Positions 9,178-21,500 of a stretch of 64,000 nucleotides of DNA are shown here, one piece after another. Numbering within the stretch: the first letter of the stretch is position 1; every line of letters begins with the position of its first letter. The translations under genes were made by a program, and so were the position numbers. The stretch is from Capsicum annuum (taxonomy: Eukaryota; Streptophyta; Magnoliopsida; Solanales; Solanaceae): the NCBI RefSeq assembly GCF_002878395.1, contig NC_061122.1:81317749-81381748 (forward strand), in the 5' to 3' direction. The notes below the pieces were generated by a model. The model saw only the letters and a list, made by a program, of their open reading frames with translations. It had not been told where the DNA came from and made no database searches.

Positions 9178-11981
9178 TGTAGCATTCCGTATTTTGCTTG
9201 TACTTGTTCTAATTATATGGAACTTGGTATAGCCTTTTGATATATATAACGTATGAGAATTATTATGCAAGTATTAATAGTATAGATGGAATTATAGATG
9301 CTTCCCGTACAGTTTAATGTGTGCAACTAATTTAACGATAAGATTACTATTTAAACTTGGAATCGTAAGCTAGTATTTAAATCAAAAGTTTAAAGTGACC
9401 AAGTGTGTATAAGTTGAAGGTTAGATTAAAGGGATTAGGAGATGAAAATAGAGCAAAATATTGAGGTGCTTGCTTGAATTATTTAAGCTAGTAGGTGAGT
9501 CACCTACTTAAGTTATTTGGACCAAATTAATGGTCCCATGGCTATGGATTAGATTTGGGTCTATGCTAATATACTCATTTGGGCCAAATTGAATAAAAGA
9601 GAAAGAAAATGGATAAGTGGCCAAACACACCAATCTTCCAAGGCCCAAATAACAAGAAATTAAGCAAGTAGGTGCATCACCTACTTTGAAGTTTTAGCAG
9701 CTTGGACCCTTAAGTAGGTGCATCAACTAATTGGACCAATTTGACCAATTTTATGGTCCAAAATATAGCTAAGGAGGTGGACAATATAGGGCCTTTAAAA
9801 GGCGAAGTTGTTGGTTATTTTACTTCACTTTTAAGTCACAAAAAGGAGTATATTTCAGCAAATCTCTCTACTATCTCTAAAACAACAAGAATAGCAGCCC
9901 TATTTTTCCTTCTAGGGTTCTTGAAGAAACCCTCACCTTTGCAACCCAAGGTAATGGAAAAAAACTTCAAGGTTTTGTTTAATTATCTCATGGAATATTA
10001 GGAAAACAAGTTATAAGTGTTTGACTATAAGTATATGGCTGATTATCGAACAAGCTGTTTGTTCACGTTTCCTTGTTATTGAGGAACTTTCTTTCTTCTT
10101 CTTTGGTTTAAGTGTGAAGGAAAGTTCAAGCTCTTGCAGGGTTCAATTAAAAGAATAAGTTGCTAAATTGAGGTAAGGTGACTGCTCCATTTTGTTTTTT
10201 CTTATATATGAATTTGAGAGGGGATTATGGATGTCTTGTTATTGAGAACTCAAGAGATGATGAGTTCAATAATTGATTGCTACAATAAAAGGGATTTGGG
10301 ACTGTTTTGTGGATTGTTTTGTATGTGTATGTCATGGGCTTCCAGGTTGAAGTTGGATAAAGGTGTGATAAGTTTGTAATGAATTATAGAAGAAAGATAT
10401 GGTGATACACCACCGAACTAATGTTTGCTGCCCAATCTATTTTGCGTATTATTTGAAATGTGTAGTGAATTCAGGTGGTTTTGGTGAACCTTATAAGAAC
10501 CTAAATGGTATGTGGGTGTAATTAGAGGAAAAAAAGGGTTAAAATAACACCCTTGTTTGATAGATTAGTAGTTGCTGCCTGGTTACTGTTTTGGGTGAAA
10601 TTAAGTATCTCAAATGTGTTGATTGGTTACTAATACTAGTTTACTATTTCTATTATAGATAAGTAATCTAAAAGGCGGGAAATCAAGTCGGGTTACTTTC
10701 GGAGTCAAATAACCAGGTATGTAAGGCATACTCTATTTCACACTCTTTGGCATGAAGTCATACAATTGTTCCATCAAGCAAGTTTTCGAGGTTATTCTAT
10801 AACAAAGTGCTACATAATAGCAGCACATTACACTCCATGTAGCCAATGACCTTGTTCCCACTCTCTAACACATTAGAACACCTCAATACGTGCTTATTAT
10901 TAAATCTGCGCGTCTATCTTCACTAGAAAATTTTAGGAGTTCTCCGTTTGTTCAAATAAGACCCATGTACGGCTCCCTACCTCATTGTTGTTGCATTAAG
11001 TGTATATTTACATGTCTCTTATTAGCGTATTACTGGTTCAAGGTACCATAATGTGATGACCACCTAAGTAACAATCTTAAAGGCTAAATAAACTAAGTAA
11101 TGCAAATCTGTAAAATGACGAGTGGCAGCTCAGGGGCACTTACCTAGCATGGGCTGATATCGATACCTTTATTTGTGGGTGGCAGCTCAAGGGAATAAGC
11201 CTATCATGGGCTGATCCCAATCTTTATATGTAGGGGGCAGCTCAGGGGCGTAAGCCTAGCATGGGCCGATCCTAATTTATCCATTTAACACTGATCAGCT
11301 GGTCATTTGTATTATGTATGGCTTACAAATATTATGAAGTAAGAAGTGTAAAAATAAAGAAAGAAACGTAATGTATGTATTCCCACAAGTTTATATAAAG
11401 GTGGTCTACTAGTACTACTTATACACTTGTATCTGATTTTTATTGAGCTCTTGTACCATGTGTTGTTACTTTTAGCCTTACATATTCAATACATATTTTC
11501 GTACTGACGTCCCTTACGGGGGACCTGTATTTCATGCTGCAGGCACAGGTACTTCAGCTCATACACCTCACTTGTAGTAGCACAGGCTATTCCATGTATA
11601 TTGGTGAGCTCCAGGTTGATTCAGGGCTTTCTGAGTCTGTTCCATATGCTTTGGTATTGTGCAGTAGGTTAAGAGTACGAAGGGGGGTGGGGGGTTGTCC
11701 TGACCCTAACTAAGTTTATGTATCTTTTAGAGGCTTTGTAGACTAATGTAAAGTTATGGTAGTGTCCTGATTTTAGACATGGTGGCCCCATCGGTCAAAT
11801 GTTGTACATATCAGTTTGTGCGTGCATGTGTAGTTATTTTCATCGATACATAATATTATGTTTGTCCGAACCTTTAGTTGTTATAGTTACATATATGGGA
11901 AGTACAAGTATTTGAATTGGTTCTCTCGGGCCTTTACGACTACGAGTGCCTGTCCGCCCCAATAGAATTTGAGGCGTGACA
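9178..11981 (+). repeat. 3' LTR of element A
   Basis: Starts TGTAGCATTCC after the polypurine tract and ends GGCGTGACA before the target duplication AAGAA. At 2804 bp it is full length for the family. It contains hairpins AGTAGGTG-NNN-CACCTACT at 9490-9508 and 9667-9685, the triple 55-57 bp repeats near 11122-11278 and a G-rich tract near 11680-11695. A short open frame at 9741-10001 is LTR sequence, not a gene. Confidence 0.9.
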
Positions 11982-11986
11982 AAGAA

Positions 11987-14900
11987 TTTCTTTTGTTTAG
12001 CAACAGTCTTATAAGGATGATGCTTCCCCTGTGCCTTATTAATAATTAATAAGGAAGACCGGGCTAAAGGTAACTAATTTTTGCCCACCCGGTGGCATAG
12101 TAGGTAAAAAGTCTATTGGTTGCTTTACTTTCTTACCTCGGGTAGGTTGAAAAAGCTGTTGACAAAGAATATTTTTCTTTTCTCTTGCGACCTTCTACGC
12201 CAAGGAGGGTTCAAGGTATCGATCCCAATAGCTTTTCAAGAGGTGCGTAGCATTCTTTATAGTCGTTACAAAAGCTTGTTAAGAGAAAGAGGTCTTTGTT
12301 GCTTGACTGCGTGAACTAGGTCCATGTCTTGCTTTTGGCATTCCCACTATTGACGTCCCATCGAGTTAGCTAGTATTGGGTGAAAGGGATTTAGGAATGA
12401 ATAGCAGGCAAAGTCCTTGCTAGGAATTCTGAGTAACTTTCTGTATTCCTTAAGGTTATAGGTGAAGCTTACTTCCTGCGGTAGCCCCTTAGACCTTAGC
12501 CTCTTAAGGGTTAGATTCTAGTGGTGGGATCTTGGGTCGTCCAAACCCATATCTAGTAAAAGTAGTGGCCTGGTTGTCCCTACACCCCCTTATCTTGCGT
12601 GTCTGTGGGAGCAGTTTGTGCTAGCATTTTGGCTCTCGCCTTATGGTTCTCAGTCCTCTTTCGCCGAGATGCCTTTTAAAAAGATTTTTTCCTATATCAA
12701 AATAAGACCCACTATACTAGATTTAGTCAATTCAGGTGTGGATGGGGATTCCCCAATAGATTCTACAAATTACGATTTTGATGCCCCTGTACATAAATAT
12801 ATGGATAGGGATACCAATTTTGAGTTATTCATAAACCCTCATCTGGATAAACAAGCAAGGGTTTCATCCTCTACTTATGGGAATGCAACTTCGAGAAATG
12901 CTGCTTCAGGATAAACTAGATATGTTGCTAGAGAAACTAGATATTTTCCTATGGCTTGGGCCCTTTCACTCGAGAACTCAAAGGAGGGAAATAATTCTTT
13001 AACATAGTCACAAGAAGGTGGTATACGACCATTAGAGCCCTAGAAAGAGGAGTAACTAAGAAGAGAGTGGTATAAAAGAATGAAAGGAATGTCTTCGATC
13101 TGGCTTTTGTTCCCTATAGGTTTATAGCATGCTAGGCTAGCTAAGAAAGGTATTCTATGTTTCTCTTTTTGTTGTTCGGCTTGATAAAATTGTTTAGACT
13201 CGTCTCCTAGCTTCATCTTTCCATAGATATGAAGACTATAAATTATCAATCAGAGAGCAGGGCTATTCTAATATATAGAAGTAGTTAAGGGCTTGACTAA
13301 GTAGTAGATATGGGATTGCGGGGTGCAGGAGTAGGGTTGTACTCTAGAGGTAATGCTATACTCCATTCTTCCTCCTGGCTTCCTTTCTATTCTCACTCAT
13401 CCAACTGATGAATGCAATTGGAGTAGAATCGCTTTCCCTTACTAGGTTTAGGAATCCGTAATTCTTCAAGAGACGAGATTAACCCGGATCAAAAGAAAGC
13501 TTCTTGTCGAGAGATAGATTACAACAAAAATGACTCATGAGGATAGATTAAAGCAAGGAACGTTCTTTTGCAGCTTACCCGTTCTATAAGAGAATGGTTC
13601 AACTGGTTAGGTGGTCTACCGCATTATTCACTGCACTTTATTTAAAGCAGTGTGCGTCATCCGGGGTGATAAAAAAGAACCATACCTTGTTGACAGTGTC
13701 CCCGTCCCTTAATCATTAGGCTACCTTCAAATTCTTCCCTCCAGATATGTTTGAGATTGGCGGGAAGGATAGAGCCCAACTTATTTTATACGGATACGAA
13801 TATTCCTTGTCATTCTAATCTTTATATAGTTCCAACAGGCCTATTCTTTGACTCTCCTATAGTGTATAGTATATTCTTTCCATCTTCCTACTAAGATAGG
13901 TATTCTAACAACAAACTACCTAGCTTAGCTAATTGGCAGCTCCACATCATGAACTGCATCGGAAAGGGCATCCGATCTTTCTTTTATGGGCTCTTTCCAT
14001 CGTATCTGACCTATCCGAATTAGCCCTCCCAAGCAGATAAAGAGATGGATCATCTGATCTTGAAATAGGTCATCCCGGCTATTCCGATCTTTTATCTGTT
14101 CATTTCATTAGGTATCTAAATCATACAATTCTGAGGATTCTGCATTTCACATTTATTCTACAGGACCAAAACGAGGCCTTTCCTCGCTAGTTGGAATAAA
14201 AACCTCAACAGCAGCCTTCCTCCTTCTACCTATCCTTACTACCTATGAAATGAGTCCCAATTTCAATCCCTAAAAAAGATGCAACTGATAGATGGATGAA
14301 TATTGATGGCCAGTTCTATGAATCAAAATCTCGAGTTGGAGGCATCGTTGAAAGCCAATTGATTTGGTTTTCTCGAAATCAATGAGGGGACTTGAAATTA
14401 TAGATCCATTTTGTGATCCATGCAACTCAGACAAGAATCATATATCTTACCCACCCAGTGCTGTTCTGATTGAATTTCAAAGATCTCGTTCGCTGTCAAA
14501 GCATATTTTGTGAAGTGTTCTCCTGCCCCTGTCACCTGATATAAAGTCAACTGGAAACTGTGATCGGAGTCATGGTTTGAAGATAATAATTTGGAGATTC
14601 ATTTGACAGAGAAAGGTGTCTTGGTTGCTGATACCGAGGTTGAATAAATCATTCCACCTAGCAATAGCAAAACTGGAGTTTGGCACAGGTCAAAGGGGAA
14701 AGCAAGGAGGAATTCCACTTTGGAAAGGAAAAGGGCAGTTCCAAACGAAGGACCCTGGGCCAAGATTCCCGGTGTCCAAGTGTCAAGTCCTGAGGGCTTG
14801 TGTCCATCGAAAGCTTCCTTTTTTCATTTTAGTCTTTCCTTGTAATGAACCAAAATGTGAGAGGCAGGGCTTGGTCTTAAGGTTGAATTTGTTGTCACTA

Positions 14901-16700
14901 GTCAGTCCAACTGCACGAGTGAAAGGTGAAAGTCAAGATTACGTGGAACCAGGCATAACGTGTCAAAGGTCATCGAGTCATCGTAAAGGGGAATAGGTTG
15001 TTTTGTGCATCCAATAACTGAAAGAGTTTGTGGAGAAGGGTTGAGTTGCGTAATAGCATATTCGTAGGTCAATAAATTATTGGATTTGAAATCAAACTCT
15101 CTACCTTGGGCGGATAGGAATTGAGACTTTTAATGATCTGCTTTTCTCTCCTCGTAATCGAAGCTGACCCCAGAAGTTGGGTATTCCTTCTTAAGAGGAC
15201 ACTAACCCTCCCGATCTTGCTAGCCGAGGGCTCAGTCTCTTAAGATTTAATCTTTCCCCTTCCGATCCTAGGGAATCACACTTATAGTAGGAGGTTTACT
15301 ATGTCCCCAACTTCTCTTTATTAAGAAAGTAGATTGTCTACTATAATTAGATTTTGCTCGTAAAAACAGAAACTTGTAATATAGCTAGACCAAATTCAAT
15401 AAATGGAGTCCGTCAATAACATTATGAAACTGAACCCATATGGCAAAAAGTAGAAGCAGCGGGTACGTCTGATCGGGTTTATTCATGTCCAATAAACTTC
15501 AAACAAAAGGAGATTCGAGTATCAGATTTGAGCGGATAGGCGAAGATAGGATGAGGGGAAGAGTAAAGAAAAGACAAAAGCAAGAGTTCCACCATCTTAC
15601 TTTACTAGTTTTATTTTCGTATGATAGTCGCCCCTTTCTCACTGCTCCCTTTCTCGGTGAAGCAGAGTGAGCAACTTTTTTCTTTGCTACTGCTGCCATA
15701 CTACAAAAAAGGCCAATAGCTGCGCTTACTTTTTCCTTCATCCCTGAAAATAGCATATGCATCCCGGGATTTTTCCTATCTCAGAAGTGGATTCCCCTGC
15801 AAAGGTACTTAAGTACGACTACGGCTATGAAAAGCTTATTGAAAGAGGAGAAATGAGTGTAAACTCGGCTCTAAAAGTTTTAATTGCCTCCCTCTCTCCG
15901 CCTATAACTGAAAAAAAGAAGCACGACAAAAAGCCAACCTTCTTTTTTTATTCATTTGATGAGGGATTAAGTACTGAATTAATGAAATTACACCTATATC
16001 GCAACAAAAAAAAGCTGCTCTAGATTTAGCGCGCACCCTTTCTCCTACGAGGAAAGTTACTCTTTTCGATTCATGTTTGGCCCTTCCTGGGTCTGGATGA
16101 CAGTATATTAGCGACTTTGTCCTTGAATTCATTTTATTTCATATCCACCGATCCATGGAAGAGACCAAGGATGAGTAAGATAGATTTAGGGATGGCAGAC
16201 GGGTCTAGAATAGATTCCCTAACAGGTCCTAACTTTTCAACAACAGAGGCAAAAACTTACTCTTTCAAGTCAAAGTCAAAGTCGGGTAGACTAAGGTGGA
16301 GTTTATTTTACAGTTTTTCTAGGGATATGGGTATAGAGTGAATTCTATACGCATAAACCGAGTGAGTTTTCGCCAATCCAGATGTGCCAAAAATTGAGGA
16401 CTATGAGGGCACGATGCTATCCTTATACTTTGTTTGTTGCACTTGACCTAATGTACACTTTCCCCCTTTTTCTCACTCTTTTGGTGTCAATTTGAATCTA
16501 TTTTTTTATGCTACCAAAAGATGGAAAGGGGAATCGACTCGTTCCTTCCTTGCGGAGGATGAATCAAGGCCTGAAGTTGGTTCGTCGAGCAAGAGAAGAG
16601 AAAGATCAGCAAGGATTTCATACCCTATGCTAGTTATTTTTCTCTCCCCCTAGATATTCCTTTAATAAGTCCTCCACCTATTTTCGTGTAACGACATCGA
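11987..16700. other. Non-LTR segment without recognisable genes, possibly organelle-derived
   Basis: Direct continuation of the segment interrupted by element A. It shows no LTR family found elsewhere in the window and no ORF with a recognisable domain. The longest frames (12618-12914, 14616-14996, 15485-15670, 15757-16023, 16117-16341) match nothing I know and have random-looking composition. The style, purine- and pyrimidine-rich with scattered pseudo-ORFs, is that of plant mitochondrial intergenic DNA, but I see no definite mitochondrial gene here. Confidence 0.4.
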
Positions 16701-16823
16701 TGATTATGAAATGTTGGAATAAACAGTTGCAACAATCATGTTCAATTTATTTTGACAGTTTTAGATTTTGGTGGTTTATAATCAAGGGCGAGAAGGAAGT
16801 TCATGGAAAGGTAGCTCACATAC

Positions 16824-17658
16824 CTTTCCTGGCCTAATTCTTTAATAATCACTTCAGCTCTTTCATACTTCTGACGTCGACTCATCTTGCTTGGAAGTCT
16901 TAAGAATACAACAAAAATGAATGCTTCCTCTATAGTCAATTGTGGAAAAAGCACATCAACTTGTGTCATGAGACCTACCTAGCACAACATTGCTCAATTT
17001 TGTATGGAAGTTAATACAAAATCATGTACATTGAAAGAAAGACTTTTTTAGATTCTTGGTTTTAAGGCAATAGAAAGAGAGAAGGAAAAAGGAATTATTG
17101 ATGGATAGGTAATATACCTCCTATTGATAGCTGTATTATATGGGATGTCATTGTATATAACAGTTCCTCTGACATTTTCTTGCAATCTTCCTCCCAATAT
17201 ATTTAACAGGATTGTTTCGAACCTTGAGTATCTATTTGTAATTGTCATGCTCAAACTGGGAAGCTACCTTTGATACAACTGCCTTGACAAGATTGTTGGG
17301 AGAAGCTTGGCTAATCTTCACCTTCTACTCAATATCCACGAACTACATTCAAAGACCATTTAAATGGCAGAAGCCAAAACTCTGAAATATCTATCAACAA
17401 TTTGAATCTTTGAAACATTTATGAGAAATGAAAGATTGGTTAGAGAAAAAATTACCTTGAGAAATATGGGGAGGGGTTGATCTTTATTAGCAATTGATGT
17501 ATCATCCTCTACCTCTATATCAATTTTAGAGCTTCTGTTTCTGAGGTAAGCTTGAGACATGAACTCTATGTTATGGCCAAAGCCATTGCTTCCAGTTGGA
17601 GGGGACAATGACAAATCCTCAATTTCATCTTGTCTAAGATGCTCCGTTGTGTCATGAA
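16824..17658 (-). pseudogene. ABCG half-transporter gene fragment (white-brown complex type)
   Basis: Three exons of an ABCG-family transporter are visible on the minus strand. The first, 17658-17456, follows a TTGCAG acceptor and holds HNIEFMSQAYLRN and PLPIFLK, then a GTAATT donor. The second, 17342-17118, holds NNLVKAVVSK, EHDNYK, then ILLNILGGRLQENV, with donor GTATAT. The third, 16978-16824, holds TQVDVLFPQLTIEEA and the KYERAEVIIKELG segment, with donor GTATGT. Family members export lipids, hormones or other small molecules across membranes using a nucleotide-binding domain plus a membrane domain. Here exon 2 has two in-frame TAG codons (a Y site and the Q of NYKQ) and lacks the segment that should contain the Walker A motif, with a frame change across the gap. 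The ABC signature, Walker B and all membrane helices are missing from the window. Splice sites are intact, so it is a decayed gene copy, not a processed pseudogene. Confidence 0.85.
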
Positions 17659-17710
17659 CTGCAAGTTAAGCGTTGCTCCTGGGTGTTAGACAAATTTCAT
17701 TGTTATATAT

Positions 17711-18384
17711 TGATAGCCTAAAGACTATATAACACACGAAATTGGCTACTAAGATGCAAATTCCAGCAACCAAACAAAGAGAAAACAACACATAGAATGG
17801 AGATGAAGAAGAAGATTACTTGAAATTGAAAGATAGATAGAAAGACCCTTACCCTTATTAAGTGATTAGCACTAGAAGATGTTTCAAATATTCAAACACA
17901 CTTAACAAACAAGAGTTCAAACCTTCCTTTTAGGTGACCTAAAGGAAACACTCTTCCTCAAGCACACCTTTCTTGCCGATTATCCAAGACAAGTGAAACC
18001 CTAACTTCAAATGTCAAAGGACCTATTTCGGATTCTACCTCTCACTACAGGACTAAAAAATACAATATAGAAGTAAGTTCAATATCATCAAAAAGTCTAA
18101 TGAAAAGAGAAGTAAGATGGTCTATTTATACTATTACATTTAATGGACAAAAATGCCCTTAATGAGGGAGGGAATTTGGGGTGCCTCTTGAGTGTTGTTT
18201 TGGAGTGCATAATGACTTCAATGCCCTTTACTTGAGGGCGCCTCTTGAGTGTATAATTTTCCTTCCTTCCTTCTCTTGACCAAGGCTTCAAAATACTTCA
18301 AAAAGTCTTTAATTGCTTGCTAATTCTAAAGCCTTGACCCTTAGACCATACTTTGTGATTTTGATGCTCCTTGTGCTTGTATCA
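17711..18384 (-). mobile_element. Solo LTR H, C-type family
   Basis: On the minus strand it starts TGATACAAGC and ends TTAGGCTATCA. Flanks TATAT (17706-17710) and TACAT (18385-18389) look like a target duplication with one change. The sequence aligns over much of its length with the LTRs of element C (50885-51407 and 62214-62997), sharing the TATAAATAG box region, GAAGTTAGGGTTTCACTTGT and the TTTGCATCTTAGTAG end. It sits just upstream of the ABCG fragment, probably in its intron. The 64-codon open frame inside it is not a gene. Confidence 0.85.
18123..18130 (-). promoter_or_regulatory. TATA box of solo LTR H
   Basis: TATAAATA on the minus strand at the position matching the TATA box of the element C LTRs. 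Confidence 0.5.
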
Positions 18385-18744
18385 TACATGGTGGATAAGA
18401 TAGACATAACCAAAACTCTGCCTAAATCTTGAAACTGTTGAGCCACATGCTTTCTATAGGAAACTCGAGACTCTTTAGAATTGTGAATTTCTAGTTATCA
18501 TACGCACTTGGTGCGCTTGACTTTCTTCAAAATTCTTTTTTAACCAAGTATTCAAATGACTCTGTTTGGGGTATTCTAACTCAGAAACGATGTACTAGCT
18601 GTTCATACATAATTAACTAAATCAAAGTGTTCCCTCTCTGATATCTGACATCTTTTAGATGAGCCGGTTCATACAATTCACCATAGTAGAGCAGGTAAAG
18701 GTCAAGGATCGAGTTGTCTGTTCATAGTTTCACTTTACTTCTAC

Positions 18745-18790
18745 AATTTTGTTCCCCTCAGACTATTAAGGAAAAGCAAGAACACCTTTG
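18745..18790 (+). repeat. Diverged repeat, copy 1
   Basis: Contains GTTCCCCTCAGACTATTAAG followed by GAAAAGCAAGAACACCT. A second copy lies near 21455-21500 with a few substitutions. Both copies are in the same orientation, about 2.7 kb apart. Confidence 0.6.
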
Positions 18791-21454
18791 ATCTCTACAT
18801 TCACCTATGTAATTTTGAAATCTGCTTTCAAGCAACTCTATTTTCTAAGAAAAAATGGACTAAAAAAGGAGAAGCGTCATGCGTCATGCTTTTGTAGACC
18901 AGCTAGTATACATTAAAAAAGTGGCTTCTTCAATTAAACTAGCTTCCTCATCTTCTCTTCTCCCCAACAACTTTAATCCGGAGGAATCACATATTCTTAA
19001 GCGAGAAGATCAGACTCTTATTATTGAATTTCCATTGTTTGCACGTAATAGCTCATTCTCTAGATTTTTTTTATGCTCAATATTTCTGCTTTCCATTTCT
19101 ATTGGACCAGGTTAAGGCTTCTATAAGCAGTTCTGATCTCAAGCACCTATCATGATGGTTTTTGAGTAGCTCTGATCTACTGGAGCAGTTACAATTACTT
19201 CAGCTAGAGCTGCGACAATTGCTTTAGTAGGTGACAAGCTTAGCTATTCTGAAGTTCTAGTTAGAAAGAGGGGTTGGTAATCTAATCCCTCTTAGTGGTC
19301 TTATAATAGAGTGAGTGATCCTCGGGCAGTTATCTATGAGTTGAAGAAGGAACAAAGAATCAATATAAGGTGAAAGAACCTTCTTTCATTTGAATTTCTT
19401 GTTTCACTAGTCAGCCTCTAACTTCACTCTTGAATCAACAGGCTTGGAAACCTACTTTCTAAAGCGGGCCCTATTGGTATACAGTTTGCGAAACCATGCC
19501 TAGCTGCGGTGTCAAGCTCATATCCTCTACCTCTTTCTTGAAAAGAAACTATGCCTGATAAAGCAAATAAAGACTCATCTTCTTTCCTATCATATGTGTC
19601 AGAAGCATCAAATGATGTTGTATGAGGTGGGGGAATCCTAATCCAATGCCCTAAGCTCACGGTGACAAAATGTTGTTATGTCCCTGGAGAGTGCTCCCCC
19701 AGGAGTTATATGCCTGGAGTTCTATCCCTGGCCCTTTGACCTTCCACGGAACCAGAAGCATGAAAGATGGGATGACGCATTTTAGAAGAAAGTCTTTCTC
19801 TTTATTGATGTTGAACTTCATCTGCCTTATAGCGATGAAAATATATTCCCTTAGTCTTTACCCAGCTCTTCTTCTAGGGAAACAGTCATTGATAGCGCTC
19901 TTACCCGAATTTTTGTGATTTATGGCCTTAAGAGAATCAGGAGATATTTAATAGTTTGGGTCGAGCATCTAATCTTATTAAGAGTTGTCCTTTCATACCT
20001 TATTCTCCGAATGAACAAAGAGCAGGAAATAAAGCACCTGCCTTTAGGAGGGAAGTTCAGGGATTAGAGTGTGCCTGATTCATATGCAGTTTCCTCTCTG
20101 AAAGATGCCCAATCAAGAAAGATGTACCACCATGCCCGATGGGCAAGAAGCTAAGGCAGTTAAGGAGGGTTATATTGGGTGATCGTATCCAAACTTGAAA
20201 GAATTTCTGCAGAATCAGAATTAGATTGGTTTGAAGGTAAGGATGGCAAAGCTGGAATATTTTCTATGGTTTTGATTCTTCCTAAGTGGTTAGGTCACTC
20301 TTCTTCTCTTCGATTGGGGAAGTCTCCAATTTCCTTACTTTGATTTCCAATGACTTAGTATAATGCTCATTTGAATGTCGCATAGGTAAAGTGTTTATGG
20401 TCCACCGGGTGAGACCTCTTGTACTCTTCTTTTGCTGATTAAAAGCCGGATGAGAATTATCTCAAATCCTAGAATTAGAACTTCCCTTAAGAAAGGAAGG
20501 AATCTAGGGAAGAAGTCACAAGGATAGTTCCATTTCTCCATTAGCCAGGTACATGATTCCAGCTAAGAAACCTGCTCTTGCTCTATTCACTGAATATAGA
20601 GATTTATACTTATTAGAAACTATATTCTTACTCTTCTTTGTATTTCCAGGGGTATTTCGCAAACTAAGGAAAATAAAGAGTCTTATTCTCCCTTTCAGTC
20701 AGCTGGAAGTAATAAGATTGCTACTCTAGCCCTAGATGTGGATATGATCTTTCCTTACTGAACAACTTTTCCAGATCATGTTACAATTAGAGTTGCAGAG
20801 ATAGAGAAAGACCATTCTCCTTAATAGTGGCCTTTTCACGAGCTGAGCTCGAACCTGTGCTTCTTTGTCTAGGAGTGCATTCTAGAAATCTAGTTGGAGA
20901 TTAGTCTATCTACTAGTGCTTGAACTAAGACTGTTCAAAATAGAAATGGAATGAGTCTAAAAAGATAGGTCGAGAAGGGTTGCGAGCTCAAACGAATAGA
21001 GTTTAAGCCGAAAGTGTTTCAAAATAGAAAGAGAAAGGCTGGAGCGAAGTAGCTCGCCTAAAAGGAGAGAAATGAAGCACTCGACTGAGATTATTAGAAA
21101 AGAGAGAAAGGGCCTAAGGCACTTGCTAACGAGCAGGCGGGAGAAGACTGACTTGAAAAGACTCTCTACTATGAAGGCAATGGCTTTAAGGGTACTAACT
21201 GTGATATATGGGTAAGGAAAAGAAAATAGTAGCTCAGTCTCTCGAGGCATACTAGCAGGGCTTAACTAGAATCATAGAAAGAAGCTGTGGAGAAAGATCC
21301 AAGTACAAGTATTAAGTCAAACTGATTCAGGTATAGCAAGATAGTTCTTGTCTCCTTCTTCTACCTATTTTCCTTTATAGCACTTCTAGCCTTGAAAAGA
21401 TAATCTTTCTTAGTTGTCCACTAACTAACTCTTTATTTTTCCTATCTCATGGAG

Positions 21455-21500
21455 TTCTGTTCCCCTTGGACTATTAAGGGAAAGCAAGGACACCTATGAA
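21455..21500 (+). repeat. Diverged repeat, copy 2
   Basis: Contains GTTCCCCTTGGACTATTAAG followed by GGAAAGCAAGGACACCTA, matching the copy near 18745-18790. No gene is associated with either copy. Confidence 0.6.

Larger units (their letters stand above)
690..11981 (+). mobile_element. Element A: Ty3/gypsy Tekay-type chromovirus, nested and decayed
   Basis: Complete but defective LTR retrotransposon. It is bounded by TG...CA ends and perfect 5-bp target duplications AAGAA (685-689 and 11982-11986). The order is 5' LTR, initiator-Met primer site, gag, RT, RNase H, integrase, chromodomain, polypurine tract and 3' LTR. This domain order with a C-terminal chromodomain is that of Tekay/Del chromoviruses. 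The copy is dead: its gag start codon is lost, many stops interrupt the frame, the zinc knuckle and protease are deleted, the 5' LTR lacks about 1.4 kb, and a 2778-bp solo LTR splits the integrase. Confidence 0.92.

Noticed and set aside
12618..12914. 98-codon open frame
   Set aside because: No recognisable domain, no homologue I know, and it lies in a block full of random short frames.
13593..13680. tRNA-like phrase GGTTCAACTGGTTAGGTGG
   Set aside because: Resembles a D arm only; no anticodon arm or T arm follows.
14616..14996. 126-codon open frame
   Set aside because: Longest frame in the gene-free block but composition looks non-coding and nothing matches a known family.
19184..19216. 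Short resemblance to mitochondrial atp9 (GAGC-G--ACAATT-CTTCAGC)
   Set aside because: Only about 33 bases with roughly five mismatches from my memory of atp9, no matching start or downstream sequence, and stops in the alternative frames. Not enough to call a gene fragment.
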